Shown: piece after piece, positions 1 to 55,435 of the stretch
How positions within the stretch are numbered: the first letter of the stretch is position 1
Layout of the letters: each line of letters begins with the position of its first letter
Assembly (NCBI GenBank): GCA_963669155.1
Contig: OZ022584.1
Coordinates: forward strand, 13,184,179-13,248,178
Origin: Arbacia lixula
Taxonomy: Eukaryota > Echinodermata > Echinoidea > Arbacioida > Arbaciidae
DNA length: 64,000 bases
Direction: 5' to 3'
The notes under the pieces: generated by a model
Database searches by the model: none
What the model was told of the DNA's origin: nothing
What the model saw: the letters and a program-made list of their open reading frames with translations, nothing else
Made by a program: the position numbers and the translations under genes

Positions 1-739
1 TCATGCCGTTTTAACAGTACATTTTGGCATTTCGTGTGCAATTTTTAAAGTGTATTCGCTCAATGACACGAAAATTACTTCTTATGTTCAAATAATAGGT
101 CATGTTACATCTTTGTCAAAATATGTAGGGTTTTATTTTTTCACAAAAATAAAAGGTTTTTAAAAGTTTGAAACTCAAGAGGGATGAGTATTTTTTAAAG
201 GGTGCTCACTCAACCAGAACAATGGATTAAGTGTCGGGATAGGTGTTGTGCATCCAGAGATTGATGGTAAGCAATAAAGGACATAAATTATGCACCACAA
301 ATGGAATTCATTACAAATTCATATGACAGAATCTCAAAAATCCCCTCGTGACTTTTGAAAAGTGACAATTTTTCCTTTAATGTGTGCTCACTCATGCATG
401 ACTGAGTGGATTAATGCGATTTTCACACGGAAATTAGTCAATAAGTTCCTGTCAAATTATACTGCTCAAAACCTTTTCGATCAAAAGTTATGCCATTTTG
501 CTTAGGGGGGGGGGGGGGGGGGGCTTACTTTTTTATTGTGTTTACATCCACATTTGTCACTTTGAATATGGACTTTTTTAGGTGGATAAGATTTTAAGGG
601 ATCCTTTGAAATCTTGTTCGCGTAACATGTTTATAGTGTATAAACCTTCTTAAATCAACTTAATTTACCATCCCTTAGACACAAATGAAGGCCTCAAATG
701 CAAATTTATGTAAATACTTGGATAAAATAAAATACCGCT

Positions 740-829
740 CGACAGCCGATCAAATTCAAGGTTTCCATAGAAGCTGCCATTGATAGCAAAGTTACCATCA
801 ATGAAAAGTTTTATACGACAGGACCCTGA
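740..829 (-). mobile_element. MITE fragment, GGGCCCTGTTGCATAAAA family
   Basis: This is the 3' half of the short inverted-repeat element seen whole at 6351, 29742, 31329 and 39058. It shares the internal text 'caaattcaaggtttccatag' and ends in a decayed terminus (tatacgacaggaccctg). The other terminus is missing. It is non-coding and non-autonomous. Confidence 0.6.
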
Positions 830-933
830 TCTGTATGTAGCGTTTGTGGTTCATGCAAAGTTTTAGGAATTTTCGTTTTGTCTGCAAAAGGAATACACTT
901 CTCCGTACTCAAGACGCACCAATGTATAAATAT

Positions 934-1271
934 TAGGGAGTTTAAGATCGCGTGAACGTGGACCTCGCTCACGTCCACCAGGAACGTGTGTCAACGGCGT
1001 CGACTGATCTTTTAGTTCTTTAGATCTTTAGTTACGGGTGAACGTAATGAAGACACGCCTGCTTGTGCAGCACACAGTGACGTTCTATGCGCATGCTCAA
1101 ACAAGCTGAGTGAACGCGTCGACCTGACATTGGGTCGACGGTGACTTAGGGGGTGAACGCGTTCAAAAATCTGGAGGTGGACGTAGGGTTGACGTCGACG
1201 CATGCGCAGTACAGGCAGAAACGTCAACGCCGGCCGTTCACTAGGCCGATGTAGAAATCTTAAACTCCCTA
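934..1271. mobile_element. MITE with 15-bp TAGGGAGTTTAAGAT termini
   Basis: The first 15 bases (TAGGGAGTTTAAGAT) recur exactly as the reverse complement at 1257-1271. The 338-bp interior is CpG-rich and has repeated GTCGAC and GTCAAC words, unlike the AT-rich surroundings. No transposase is encoded, so this is a non-autonomous cut-and-paste element. The superfamily is not assigned. Confidence 0.65.
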
Positions 1272-1710
1272 TTGTAACACATAAACGGGCTGCTATACAA
1301 GTCATATTATCACAATCGGAATGCAAATATTACAACATGCGCGATATTTAAGCAGACAAAAAGATTGCATGCACGCCCTTTGACCGTGTGCCGCATAGCT
1401 TACTATCAAGCCAGAACCAGTTCCGCGCATGGGTAATTTACCAAAGCTTTCCCCAGAATATATCGCGATCGAATCCCCAATTGCTTTATATCACATGCAC
1501 CGATGAAGAGCCAGAAAGGGGGGAACGACTGTAGAATGTAAACGGAACATGCTGAGGAAAATACCAACGTATCGTTTGTGGTCGGAACCTTGTAATTATT
1601 GCCTGTACTTTTATTTGAGTGTTGATTTCTTCTGAGATTGAGAATGACCCTCTGGTGTGTCTGTTTGTCGACATGTCTGTTTGTCTGTCTGTCGTGTTAG
1701 AATCATCAGG

Positions 1711-14631
<12,921 letters not shown>

Positions 14632-15475
14632 GGAGCCTAGACTACCACTGACCACAATGTATGACTCCCACGGAGACACTGACGTCATTTGCAAGGCAAA
14701 CGTATTCGTGCGGATAGTACAATATGACGCGCGTTCTGCAGCATGCGCGTATTTGCGAGCGGTATATATTGTGTGGATTTGAAAGGGTGCGGGCATTTTA
14801 GAAAGTAACAAGACTTTTGTGTATCACAGGATTATATTTTGGTTAGAAATGTTGTATTTTTATCCGTATTGTTATCATGATGTACAATAGCCGAACGAAT
14901 ACATCGCCTTGAAACCATTGCACATTTCGTTTTTTGTAAATATAACTTACAAGGGGGCAAAGAAGAAGATTATTGGGTATCTGACGTAGTACAGTAGTTA
15001 TTCTTGCAATAGCTGTGACATTTCTGCAATACATGTTTATGTTTGTGTGTATAAAAGTTACTGACGTCCATGGTCTTGATGGTTATTTAGATAGACCTTA
15101 GTTTTCATACAAACACTGATTCATGATGACACATCAATTATTGCAAACATGAATGTTTGATCAAAGGTTTGCTAAAAGGACTTTATGATTTGACATTGTA
15201 CGTTGTACTCCTCTTTTGATAAAAAAACGTTATCACGATCTTTATTGATACAATTATGGAAACGAACAATGATACCTAGACGTTTTTCTTTGTCTAAATG
15301 TATGTATGTTTGTTTGTTTTTTTTTTTTTTTTTTTTGGGGGGGGGGGGGGATGGTGTATGACCAATAATGCACACACATCGTAAACGAAGGAAACTTATG
15401 TATAATCAATTAAGCAAAATTATTTACAGGCCTCTTTCTCGAAAAAAATAAAATCGTGTGTTCATTTCCCTTCTA
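14632..15475 (+). other. Probable 3'UTR of the PH-PDZ gene
   Basis: Non-coding sequence follows the TGA. A poly(T) run and a poly(G) run lie at about 15318-15350. The first good poly(A) signal with a downstream GT-rich stretch is AATAAA at 15447-15452, giving a 3'UTR of about 840 nt. Confidence 0.55.
15447..15452 (+). terminator. Candidate poly(A) signal, PH-PDZ gene
   Basis: AATAAA is followed within 10 bases by a GTGTGTTC stretch, the usual arrangement of a cleavage signal and its downstream GU element. Confidence 0.5.
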
Positions 15476-15715
15476 GGATTTGTTTTGATTGCATGCAATA
15501 TTGTTAGTATATTGACCAGTCTTAAGTTGTTTGTCACGTCACTCAATGTAGAATATAGGGGTCCAATATTGTGTCAATATTGTACACCTGGGCGCTTACG
15601 CGGAGCTCAGTCAAGCGCACCGAATGTAATATGGCGCGCTTATGGACATGATGCATATTGTCATCGTCAGTGCCATGACGTCACACCATCATCTTGATCA
15701 TCTCAGAACACCTAA

Positions 15716-15909
15716 CCAGATAATATTGCATTCAGCTGGCATAAAATTAGATTTCGTTCGTGGTATACCAGATATATGTATGTTTGCTATTGTAATGATA
15801 GTTATATTAGAGTTATTTTGTGGTATACCATTGCATTTAGGTAGCATGAATATCGTACGCATTTTCGGTTCGTACCATATGCAAGCTGGCTGAATTCAAT
15901 AATATCTGG
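15716..15909. mobile_element. Degenerate inverted-repeat element (possible MITE)
   Basis: The left end CCAGATAATATTGCATTCAG and the right end, read in reverse complement as CCAGATATTATTGAATTCAG, are similar. GTGGTATACCA occurs twice inside. The arms are diverged, so the call is tentative. Confidence 0.4.
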
Positions 15910-16399
15910 GATACCACTCAAGGCATCCAATATTATAAAGCCATTCGCATGGTGGTACTGTTTTGTGAGCTTGTTATTGGCAAAGGCAAAGGTCACGCAT
16001 TTGTATCATTCCATCCCTTTATAATTAGAAGTAATATTGCTCATAAGCGACATGGAAATGTCGACAAAGAAAGAGGGAGAAACAACGTGGTTACTTTTAT
16101 AATAAAATCTGTCTATGCATCATACTTTCGATATTCATTTGTCATGGGATTGCATTTGATCACCAAACATTGCGCTACATCGTCAGTTACTAATCCTCTT
16201 AGTTACCAAATTGCCGAGAGAGAATGGGGTTAATTGAAGAAACGAGCGACGCTGAAAATGGAAGGCAGGATAGATAGAACGAAAGAAGGGGGAAAACATG
16301 ACAGTAGGATGAGGAGAAATGTGAGAGTGGAGGAGAGAGAGATAGAATACATGTAAGAGAAATTCAGAAAGAGGGAGAAACAAAGAAAGGAGAAAGAGT

Positions 16400-16556
16400 G
16401 TTCGTGTGTTTGTATGTGTGTGTGTGTATGTGTGTGAAAGTGTGTATGTATATGTGCGTGAAAGGGTGTGTGAGAGAGAGAGAGGGGGGGGGGGAGAAAG
16501 AGAGAGGGAGTGTGTGTGTGTGAGAGAGAGAGAGGGGGGAAGAGAGAGAGAGAGAG

Positions 16557-16590
<34 letters not shown>

Positions 16591-16690
16591 TGTGGCTATG
16601 TGTGTGTGAGAGAGAGAGAGAGAGAGTGTGTGTAAGTGTGTGTGTGTGTGTGTGGAAGAAAGGGTGTGGGTGGGAGGGGGGGGGGTGGAG
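16400..16690 (+). repeat. Compound (GT)n/(GA)n microsatellite
   Basis: Alternating GTGTGT, GAGAGA and G-rich runs span about 290 bp upstream of HECTD2. Confidence 0.95.
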
Positions 16691-16917
16691 GGGGAGCGAT
16701 GACTGTAGGGACGGAGACAAAGATAAGATGATACTAATCATCATGTAGCGAGACGAAGGCTTGGTAAGTTAAATCTCAAAACCCACGAGAATGGATAATA
16801 TTGATGAACAATGTTGAATGATTGATGATGTGAATTTCCATATTCAACAGAACTACGTCAAGGTTCCACTTCTACGCACATCCATACGCCAGCTTTATGC
16901 AAACAAATAGGCACATT

Positions 16918-16930
16918 GACACACACACAC

Positions 16931-17006
<76 letters not shown>
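16918..17006 (+). repeat. (CA)n followed by (TA)n, about 90 bp
   Basis: A nearly pure CA run of about 68 bp passes directly into about 20 bp of TA, roughly 560 bp upstream of the HECTD2 ATG. Alternating purine-pyrimidine DNA of this kind can form Z-DNA. Confidence 0.95.
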
Positions 17007-17444
17007 CACGCCCACACATACACACATGCTGCACATACACAATACGCAAACACACGCACAGACAGATTATTATTCACACAAACGCCGCAATATTCCGTGT
17101 GGTGCGGTACGTGTAGATCGGCGCTACTCATAAGTATGCACGGTGCTTGCCGCCAGCAAATATGGCCGCCGTTTCCTTGACAACAGCTTAGACAAAACCT
17201 GGGCAGATTAATCGATACCACTTCTGTTGTCTGCGAGTGACCGTACGGCCCATCTCGAAAGGGGAGTGCTTTAATAGTAGTCGCCCATTGTTTGCAGAAA
17301 AATGGAGACTCGTATTGATCGACGTCACGGGCAACACTGTGAAATATATTGTGGGTAGATGTTTACGCGAGGATATTGCTAACTTGCATGCTTAGTGTGT
17401 GATTAAAAGTATCGCGTTTTATCAGGAATCTCGTGAGTGACGCG

Positions 17445-17568
17445 ATGGCGCCCATGTAGTTAGACGGCATATCGACGTCGCAAACACGAAGACGGATATA
17501 TGTATCACTGCTTGTGGGGCAAAGATGTAGGGAATGAGCAGAACTCGATGACAGTGACTAGGAGGTGA
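17445..17568 (+). promoter_or_regulatory. Cluster of minute upstream ORFs before the HECTD2 start
   Basis: Four short upstream ORFs precede the main ATG: ATG GCG CCC ATG TAG at 17445-17459, a bare ATG TAG at 17525-17530, a five-codon ORF at 17534-17551 and a six-codon ORF at 17548-17568 that ends two bases before the ATG at 17570. If this is transcribed 5'UTR, as its position suggests, the uORFs should restrain HECTD2 translation. Confidence 0.45.
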
Positions 17569-17569
17569 T

Positions 17570-49252
<31,683 letters not shown>

Positions 49253-49830
49253 CCACGCCCCGCAGCCGCACCCACGCCCGTTGCCTTGACAACCACACGG
49301 CGGCCGGATTACATGTGCCTGTTCATAGCCTCGTTCAAGTACAAAATGCTGAGAGCTATACGACGCACGAGCGAGAGTCCAAATTTCTTTGCCTCGTACA
49401 CGTGTAAACGTTGATCCTTCGTGGGGACCGCTTTTGAGCATGACACTGGCCAGACATGCCAGAGATGCATGTGGTCTTATATTTTAAGACGCATAAACAG
49501 TGATGAAAGCGAGTCTCCTCAAACTCAAAGCAGCAAGGTTGGAAGCCATAGACGTATTGACTAGTTGGAAACAAGGACGAGCTACTACTACTACTACTTT
49601 TACACAGTCTATGGAGTTTGAAATCACCCGATTCTTGGAATGAATGAGCCGATTGCGTGAGACTTTCCAGTGGTAGTGCATACCGCTGGCGTCACTCTAA
49701 CAATGTATAGCCAGGAAGGTGTAAGCTCGTACCTCCCAGGTATAACTTGTATTGGAAAAAACAAAATAGGAAGCGAGTTCTTTAGATGATGTTCTGAAAT
49801 AAAGTTGTATTATGCTCTTTCAAGATGATG
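49253..49830 (+). other. Probable HECTD2 3'UTR
   Basis: Sequence between the TGA at 49250-49252 and the AATAAAG at 49798 has no coding feature and gives a short 3'UTR of about 560 nt. Confidence 0.6.
49798..49803 (+). terminator. Candidate poly(A) signal, HECTD2
   Basis: AATAAA followed by GTTGTATTATGCTC, the first strong signal after the stop codon. Confidence 0.6.
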
Positions 49831-49929
49831 TTCAAGTTGAAGCTGTTTTCAATCACCACTCATTAGCGTATTACGCCAGAAGCTTCACTCGCTTGCAAAA
49901 AAACAAAGTTTTCATTAGTCAAGTTACTT

Positions 49930-50212
49930 AACGCTCTCAATCCCATGGGCATGTTTAACGAACCGATGGGTTTTATATAGTTAAGTACTGAAGGGGTTAA
50001 CCTTTTCAGTCCCAGGGGCATAAACATATGTAACAAACCAATGGGGTTTTCATAGTATGGTAATGAGAGGGTCAACCTTCTCAGTCCCATGGGTACTACA
50101 TGTGTAACAAAGCGATGGGTTTTTCGTAGTTTAGTAATGAGAGGGCTAACTTTCTCAGTATATAAATGTGTAACAAACCGATGAGGTTTTCATAGTTTGG
50201 TACTTAAGAGTG
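49930..50212 (+). repeat. Minisatellite of about 75 bp, four copies
   Basis: Units carry AACYYTCTCAGTCCCATGGG, then GTAACAAACCGATGGG, GTTTTCATAGT and GGTAATGAGAGGG. Four diverged copies start near 49930, 49999, 50074 and 50148, about 130 bp past the HECTD2 poly(A) signal. Confidence 0.85.
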
Positions 50213-51868
50213 ATAACGGTCATTATGTTTAACGCTCAAAATGAAAAGCTTTCCTACAAAAAAATAATAAAATCTTCTTCCAGACATTTTATCACGTATC
50301 TGTCTAGACCTCCGCGGAAGCACTGGTGAATTAGGAATGAGCGATAAATGGCTGGTGTGTGTATAAACTTTCCGTCGTGTGCTAAAGACCTTTGTCAGAC
50401 CCCCAATGCAAGTCTTGCATATATCAGACTTCTGTTGGAATCTTCAAGACCCACATTTAGCAGCGTTAACAATGCAAATTATCAACAAACCTTTGGAATA
50501 ACAGAAAATCATTTTTTATCATGACTGTAACTCAATCATGGCTTATTTAGAGAGAATGATAAGCGACATAAGATTATACTTCAGTCGCTTTATGGTAGAA
50601 TATGATTCATTATCACAATCCCTCTTTGTCAAATGTCCATAAAATTGTTAGAATATGAAATTTTCTGGTGTAGCATGTGTCTTGCAAAGGCCTTCACCTA
50701 CCACTATTTTGTTCAAGTCATGCTTCCCATAAAATATCGCCCTTTTGTCTTTTAATGTCAGAAAAACGCTTTATCGTCATAAGTATGTGTTTTAAATACA
50801 CGTCTAGTATCAATACCCTGATTCTAAAGGATATTGAAGTACATGAAGGTCTGTGTTTATGGATGTGTCTCTTGTAAAATGAAAATTTCGTTGGGATGTC
50901 TGGCGTTACCAGCACAATTAGCGTGACGTGCATTAGTGAGCAAGGTACGGCTGAAAAGAACATTCGAGTGGATTACAATAACCATTGGCTAGATAGCGGC
51001 AAAGTTGACATGACTCAAAGCCATGATCAATTTATTAAAAGCCTTAAAGACCATCAATCTGGGATTAAGTGTTTTGATTTATTAATCTGATTTTCATTCT
51101 ATTAGTTATTTTGTCCCCCGACATGTTTGACCGTGATTTGCAAATGACTTGGTAGAAACCGTTCTTGGAATAAATACTATGGCGTATACTTTATTGGCAC
51201 AATAATGAAGTAAAGTGAGATAATTGATGTCACTATTCTGTCATGTTCTTATTCATGTGATTTGATTGATTTCAAGAGAGTTATGCTCAATGCTCAATAG
51301 ATTTCTTCTTATCAAACCAACTAGAGCAGTAGCATTTGAATTTATACGCGAGTTCTTGACCCGGATATACGTTGCTCAGGCGTGGGTAGAATATATCTAT
51401 GACATAGCATAGCAATCATAAATTAACTTTATTTTGTGAACTTCATGCAGGTCAATATCAATATAAATATTTCATTAATGTGAAATGAAATACATTATTA
51501 TAATGACTGAAGATTATTTGATTCATCATCACATCAAAAATGATAGAAAATATATTTAGAATGTAATTGTGCGTAGTATGACAGCAAGAAATGTTATGTA
51601 TGCTACTGCTTTTGAATTTGAATTTGTACAAAATGTGTGATTGTAAATAAAAATAGAATATTTTAAACATTTGATATTGTTTTGTACTGTTGATATCATT
51701 GTTATCAGTTCGACCTTGACAAAGAGTTAAAATGAAACAGAGGTGAATCATACACTATATAATACATGTATACCATACAGATGTGGATATAGATATGGAT
51801 ATTAATTAGAATGTTCCACAGATTAACCGAGAGAGAACAAGTGTTTCCATGGTCGGGCTATCAATGCG

Positions 51869-51870
<2 letters not shown>

Positions 51871-51910
<40 letters not shown>

Positions 51911-52201
51911 CAGAGAGAAGTAGAATATATGGCGCCAATATGACACCAATGGACATAGCTGTAGTGCATAATTTAATGAGCTTTCGGGCCTTGACCCTTC
52001 GTCAGATCTTCAATGACAACATACGTTTAATGAAGGTACATGTATCACATGATATTCTAAGGCTTATATACAATATGTAAAAATATATAGAAATAAAGGT
52101 ATCTGGGGTCACTTTTTTGCATACTCATATAAACCTTACAGTATTATGACACCTTCATAAAACATTGTTACATGTATTGTCATCGTAGATCTGACGAAGG
52201 G
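51871..52201. repeat. (GA)n and an inverted GATCTGACGAAGGG pair
   Basis: A 40-bp GA block is followed by CCCTTCGTCAGATC (51995-52008) and its exact inverse (52188-52201). Short words of this kind occur in old retroelement-derived repeats, but no family can be assigned from this piece alone. Confidence 0.45.
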
Positions 52202-53743
52202 CCGACGAACAGACAGGGATATAGTGCCGTTATGTCGTGGTGTGGGTGTCATTGTTAGTCGTTTTAGACCACAGGGTCTCATGGGATCTCCGCGCAGAAC
52301 CACTTGCAAGAAGTATGATGACACGTTTCGTATAGTCTTATAGCTTTAAGGATTTATTTTAGTTTCATATAAGTTTAATTCATACATCTGACATGGATGT
52401 ACGAACAACAAAATGCAGTGTAGAACATGTAGAATAGACACAAACAATATCAAGTTAAAAATGATCTGTTAAAGGAATAAAGTTTTAATCACTTAAAATC
52501 ATACATCTTGTACCTTAACCCAGTCTTCAGATATTCACATTTAAAAGATACAATGCACTACATACATTTATAAATGTCAACCGATTTCAAATCTATGTCA
52601 GCACACTGTACATGTAGCAAAACAATGGCACACAGCTGTTACAAGAATCGTACATGTAGCGTATCAACAATGGAACAAAACAAGAAGAGCTTAAGGAATG
52701 TGCACAACTTCATTATACAATCCACTTAATCCCAAGATTAAATATATGAAGAGCTTGTTTGCAAAAGGGGTTAGATCCACTTTAGACCATTCTGAGAAAA
52801 TCTACTTTTTATTCTCCTATATTACAATATTTGTATGCGAAACTAAATTGTCATGATACACTACCCTACCATGTGAACATAAAATTGGGTATGCCATTTT
52901 CAAGGCCCTTGACTTAGCTTTCCTTAAGTTAGTATTGTTGTCAATAGTGATGAGTTTTAATAGCTTCAAGAATAACCTTAGTGCTACCTATCGGATTTAG
53001 AACTCAGCTTAGAGTTGTCGTTGTTCCAAGAAACGTGCCCTAGAACAGACTGCCGAGCTGTTATTTTTACCCAAGATGACTTACCAAATGCAGCAAATCC
53101 TCTTTGATTTACTTGGGATCAGCTATCTAAGGGACAGTCCCCTAAAGTCAATAGGCCTACTTCAGTTTGCATTATGTTTTGTGTAGACTGTAGTATAAAT
53201 TTTGTCAATAGATCATGATAGCACTGGTAAAAAAAAGGCAATACATACAGAGCTAATTCCAAATCAGTTCAGCTGATGTTAGGTACATTTGTAATCCCTT
53301 TGACACGATAACAATGTAAAAACTATGGCAGTGAGACATCTAAGATACCACTACATGGCAGTATGGCACATAACCAGCTACTTCTAATTTGATTATTGAT
53401 AATGCTAAATATGTTAGATTATTGATGTTGTGTATATTTGAACTAGTGTTTAATACTAGCACAGTAACAAAATGTCAGAACTATGCACTGTGACATTTCA
53501 GATAGTGTTATGGCACATAAAGAGATTAACAAGGAAATAAACTGACAATGGAAAGTACTGATGGCTATAATCCTACATGGGTCTGTCTACAGTAAAGGGA
53601 TATTTTTTGGCATGACTTAATATTTGAAATTATGACTGCCTTGCACCACCAAAATATTGAATATTGAGCGTTGAATTTCCTCCAAAATAACTTCAGCCAA
53701 AATCCTGCTCTGAATGTTCATTATTATATATTTCTAAACTAAG

Positions 53744-53838
53744 CCTGTACATATTTGCCATATCGCAGTGGTAACGGGACAGACGAGTGTATTTCAAACT
53801 CGTCTGTCCCGCAACGTGCTGTGGCAAATTTGTACAGG
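53744..53838. repeat. 95-nt two-part hairpin
   Basis: The inner arms CGGGACAGACGAGT and ACTCGTCTGTCCCG pair over 14 bp without mismatch around a 9-nt loop. The outer arms CCTGTACATATTTGCCA and TGGCAAATTTGTACAGG pair over 17 bp with one mismatch. Unpaired segments of 14 and 10 nt separate the two stems. It could be a small MITE or a structured RNA; the sequence alone does not decide. Confidence 0.8.
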
Positions 53839-54517
53839 TCAAATTTTCTGAAGTGTACAAAACCTTGTAAAGTGCAACTCAATACATTTCTTTGATATTT
53901 TATTATTATTTGCTGATTTACTTAAGAGACCAAAAAATAATTGGAATTTAAGAGATTTATGCAAATGGTACAGTAAATGTCACAGGAATTTACCCATTAC
54001 TGTGGACAGGCCCACATAAAAAAAATATGGAATGTTGATTGGACTCAATTACAACTTCAAAGTATGGCACTTGAACATTTATTGTATGGCAATATGGCAC
54101 ATATAAACAATTTAAACAATGGAAACATTTTGTCAGAAAGAAGATGACCTTCATTGACTGAGAGACGGCACTGAGACATTTGATACATGGAGTGCTCATA
54201 AAGATTAAAAGTCAGACACATACTGATCATGACAAACAAAACTGGCAACAAGTTTCACCTCTTACCAAGTGTAAATGCTGAATGTTGCACTGAAAGATGA
54301 CAGCCCACATTAATCATGCAATCAGCTGGTCTTTGTTCTAGGCTGTAGAATGTGGATGTGATTGGATTTTCACACTGTACTACATGTACTTATTTGCATG
54401 AGCTTTTGTCAAGTCTCATGTCATGAAACAAACACCATGACCTACGTTTTGATCCGTACCTTGTGTGGAATGATATATTTGTACAGGGGCTAATTCCTTA
54501 TTCGCATGGGCTCTTTT

Positions 54518-55302
54518 TATGCCTCCGCCACGAAGTGACCGGAGGCATTATGTTTTGGGGTTGTCTGTCCGTCCCAAGTCCGTTTACCGGCAAGCAATAT
54601 CTTGAGAACCGTTCACCAGTTTTGCTTCAAACTTGGTACATGTGTGCATTGCATGAAACCAATGAATTGTAAAATATGTAAAATACGGGTCAATTCTGAT
54701 AGAGGTCAAAGGTTAAAGGTCAATGAACTTTCAAAAAAAATTGCTAAAAATTGATGTTTTTTCGCAATGAATCTAAATCCAATTATTCAATTTCAACCAA
54801 ACATGATACAGAGGTAAAACACAATATGGAGGTGGGCTAATGAAATATGTTGTAAAACCCCTGAAAGGTCAGTGGTCAAAGGTCAATGAACTTTGCCACA
54901 ATTGGTTACAAATAATTGCTCCCAAATCTAAATTTTTAATAAATCTAAATCCTATTCCAACCAAACATGGTATGATAGAGTTAGACTGATGAAATTTTTG
55001 GTAAAATTTGTGAAAGGTCAGAGGTCAATGAACTTCACCAAAAATTGGCGAAAACTTGCCAAAATCCCTTTTCTCAAATGACTGAATTGAATCAAATTTA
55101 AACAAATTTGACGCAAGGGTGGATGAATATATTCAGACAGACTCGGCTAATTATGGCCCAAATTTTGTTTGCGAATACATGTACAAGAAGTTGGATAGAT
55201 AAAGTTATCATAGGAATTCAATGGTACATTGCCAACCAAACACATAAGTTTTCTGAGAAGATTATCAATGTCAACTACATAAACCAGAAGAGCGGAGGCA
55301 TA
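54518..55302. mobile_element. 785-bp non-autonomous element with TATGCCTCCGC termini
   Basis: The left end TATGCCTCCGC (54518-54528) is the exact inverse of the right end GCGGAGGCATA (55292-55302). The left end also folds on itself (GCCTCCG..CGGAGGC). The interior carries three copies of GGTCAATGAACTT plus AATTGGC-like text at about 54718, 54888 and 55025. From memory, the GGAGGCATTATGTTTT-type start is common in marine invertebrate genomes. It lies 133 bp downstream of the SPR stop codon. Confidence 0.85.
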
Positions 55303-55308
55303 TTTATT
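55303..55308 (-). terminator. Candidate poly(A) signal, SPR
   Basis: TTTATT on the plus strand gives AATAAA on the minus strand, 128 bases after the SPR stop codon and directly abutting the end of the MITE at 54518-55302. Confidence 0.4.
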
Positions 55309-55435
55309 GACTGCATGGCAGTCCAATTGCTCTAATTTTTGTCTGCACTACAGAGACTTAGTCACCCAGATCCTGAGGAGCGTTTGTTCAGAAGAAGAGA
55401 CAAGACTTAGGCTAGCAGTCCCCATGGGACGAGAC

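Larger units (their letters stand above)
1..1710. other. Upstream non-coding region of the PH-PDZ gene
   Basis: No exon can be supported here. The stretch holds a G homopolymer run (about 506-523), a MITE fragment (740-829) and a complete MITE-like element (934-1271). A T-rich run ending in TTAG at 1700, ten bases before the first coding ATG, could be a splice acceptor, so a non-coding 5' exon may lie upstream. The promoter cannot be placed. Confidence 0.6.
15476..17444. other. Intergenic region between the PH-PDZ gene and HECTD2
   Basis: No exon is supported. The region contains a weak inverted-repeat element (15716-15909), a GT/GA microsatellite block (about 16400-16690) and a CA/TA tract (16918-17006). 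The last few hundred bases are richer in CpG and probably include the HECTD2 promoter and 5'UTR. No TATA box can be assigned with confidence. Confidence 0.6.
49831..54517. other. Intergenic region between HECTD2 and SPR
   Basis: No exon is supported on either strand. The stretch contains the 75-bp minisatellite (49930-50212), a GA block (51871-51910), an inverted pair of GATCTGACGAAGGG (51995-52008 and 52188-52201) and the strong hairpin at 53744-53838. The remainder is unremarkable AT-rich DNA. Confidence 0.65.

Noticed and set aside
49930-50212. CRISPR-like direct repeats
   Set aside because: The units are contiguous with no unique spacers, and the DNA is eukaryotic; it is a minisatellite. 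The same applies to 35095-35225.
51995-52201. A retroelement suggested by the GATCTGACGAAGGG words
   Set aside because: Only a short inverted pair is present with no coding sequence, so a family call is not supported.
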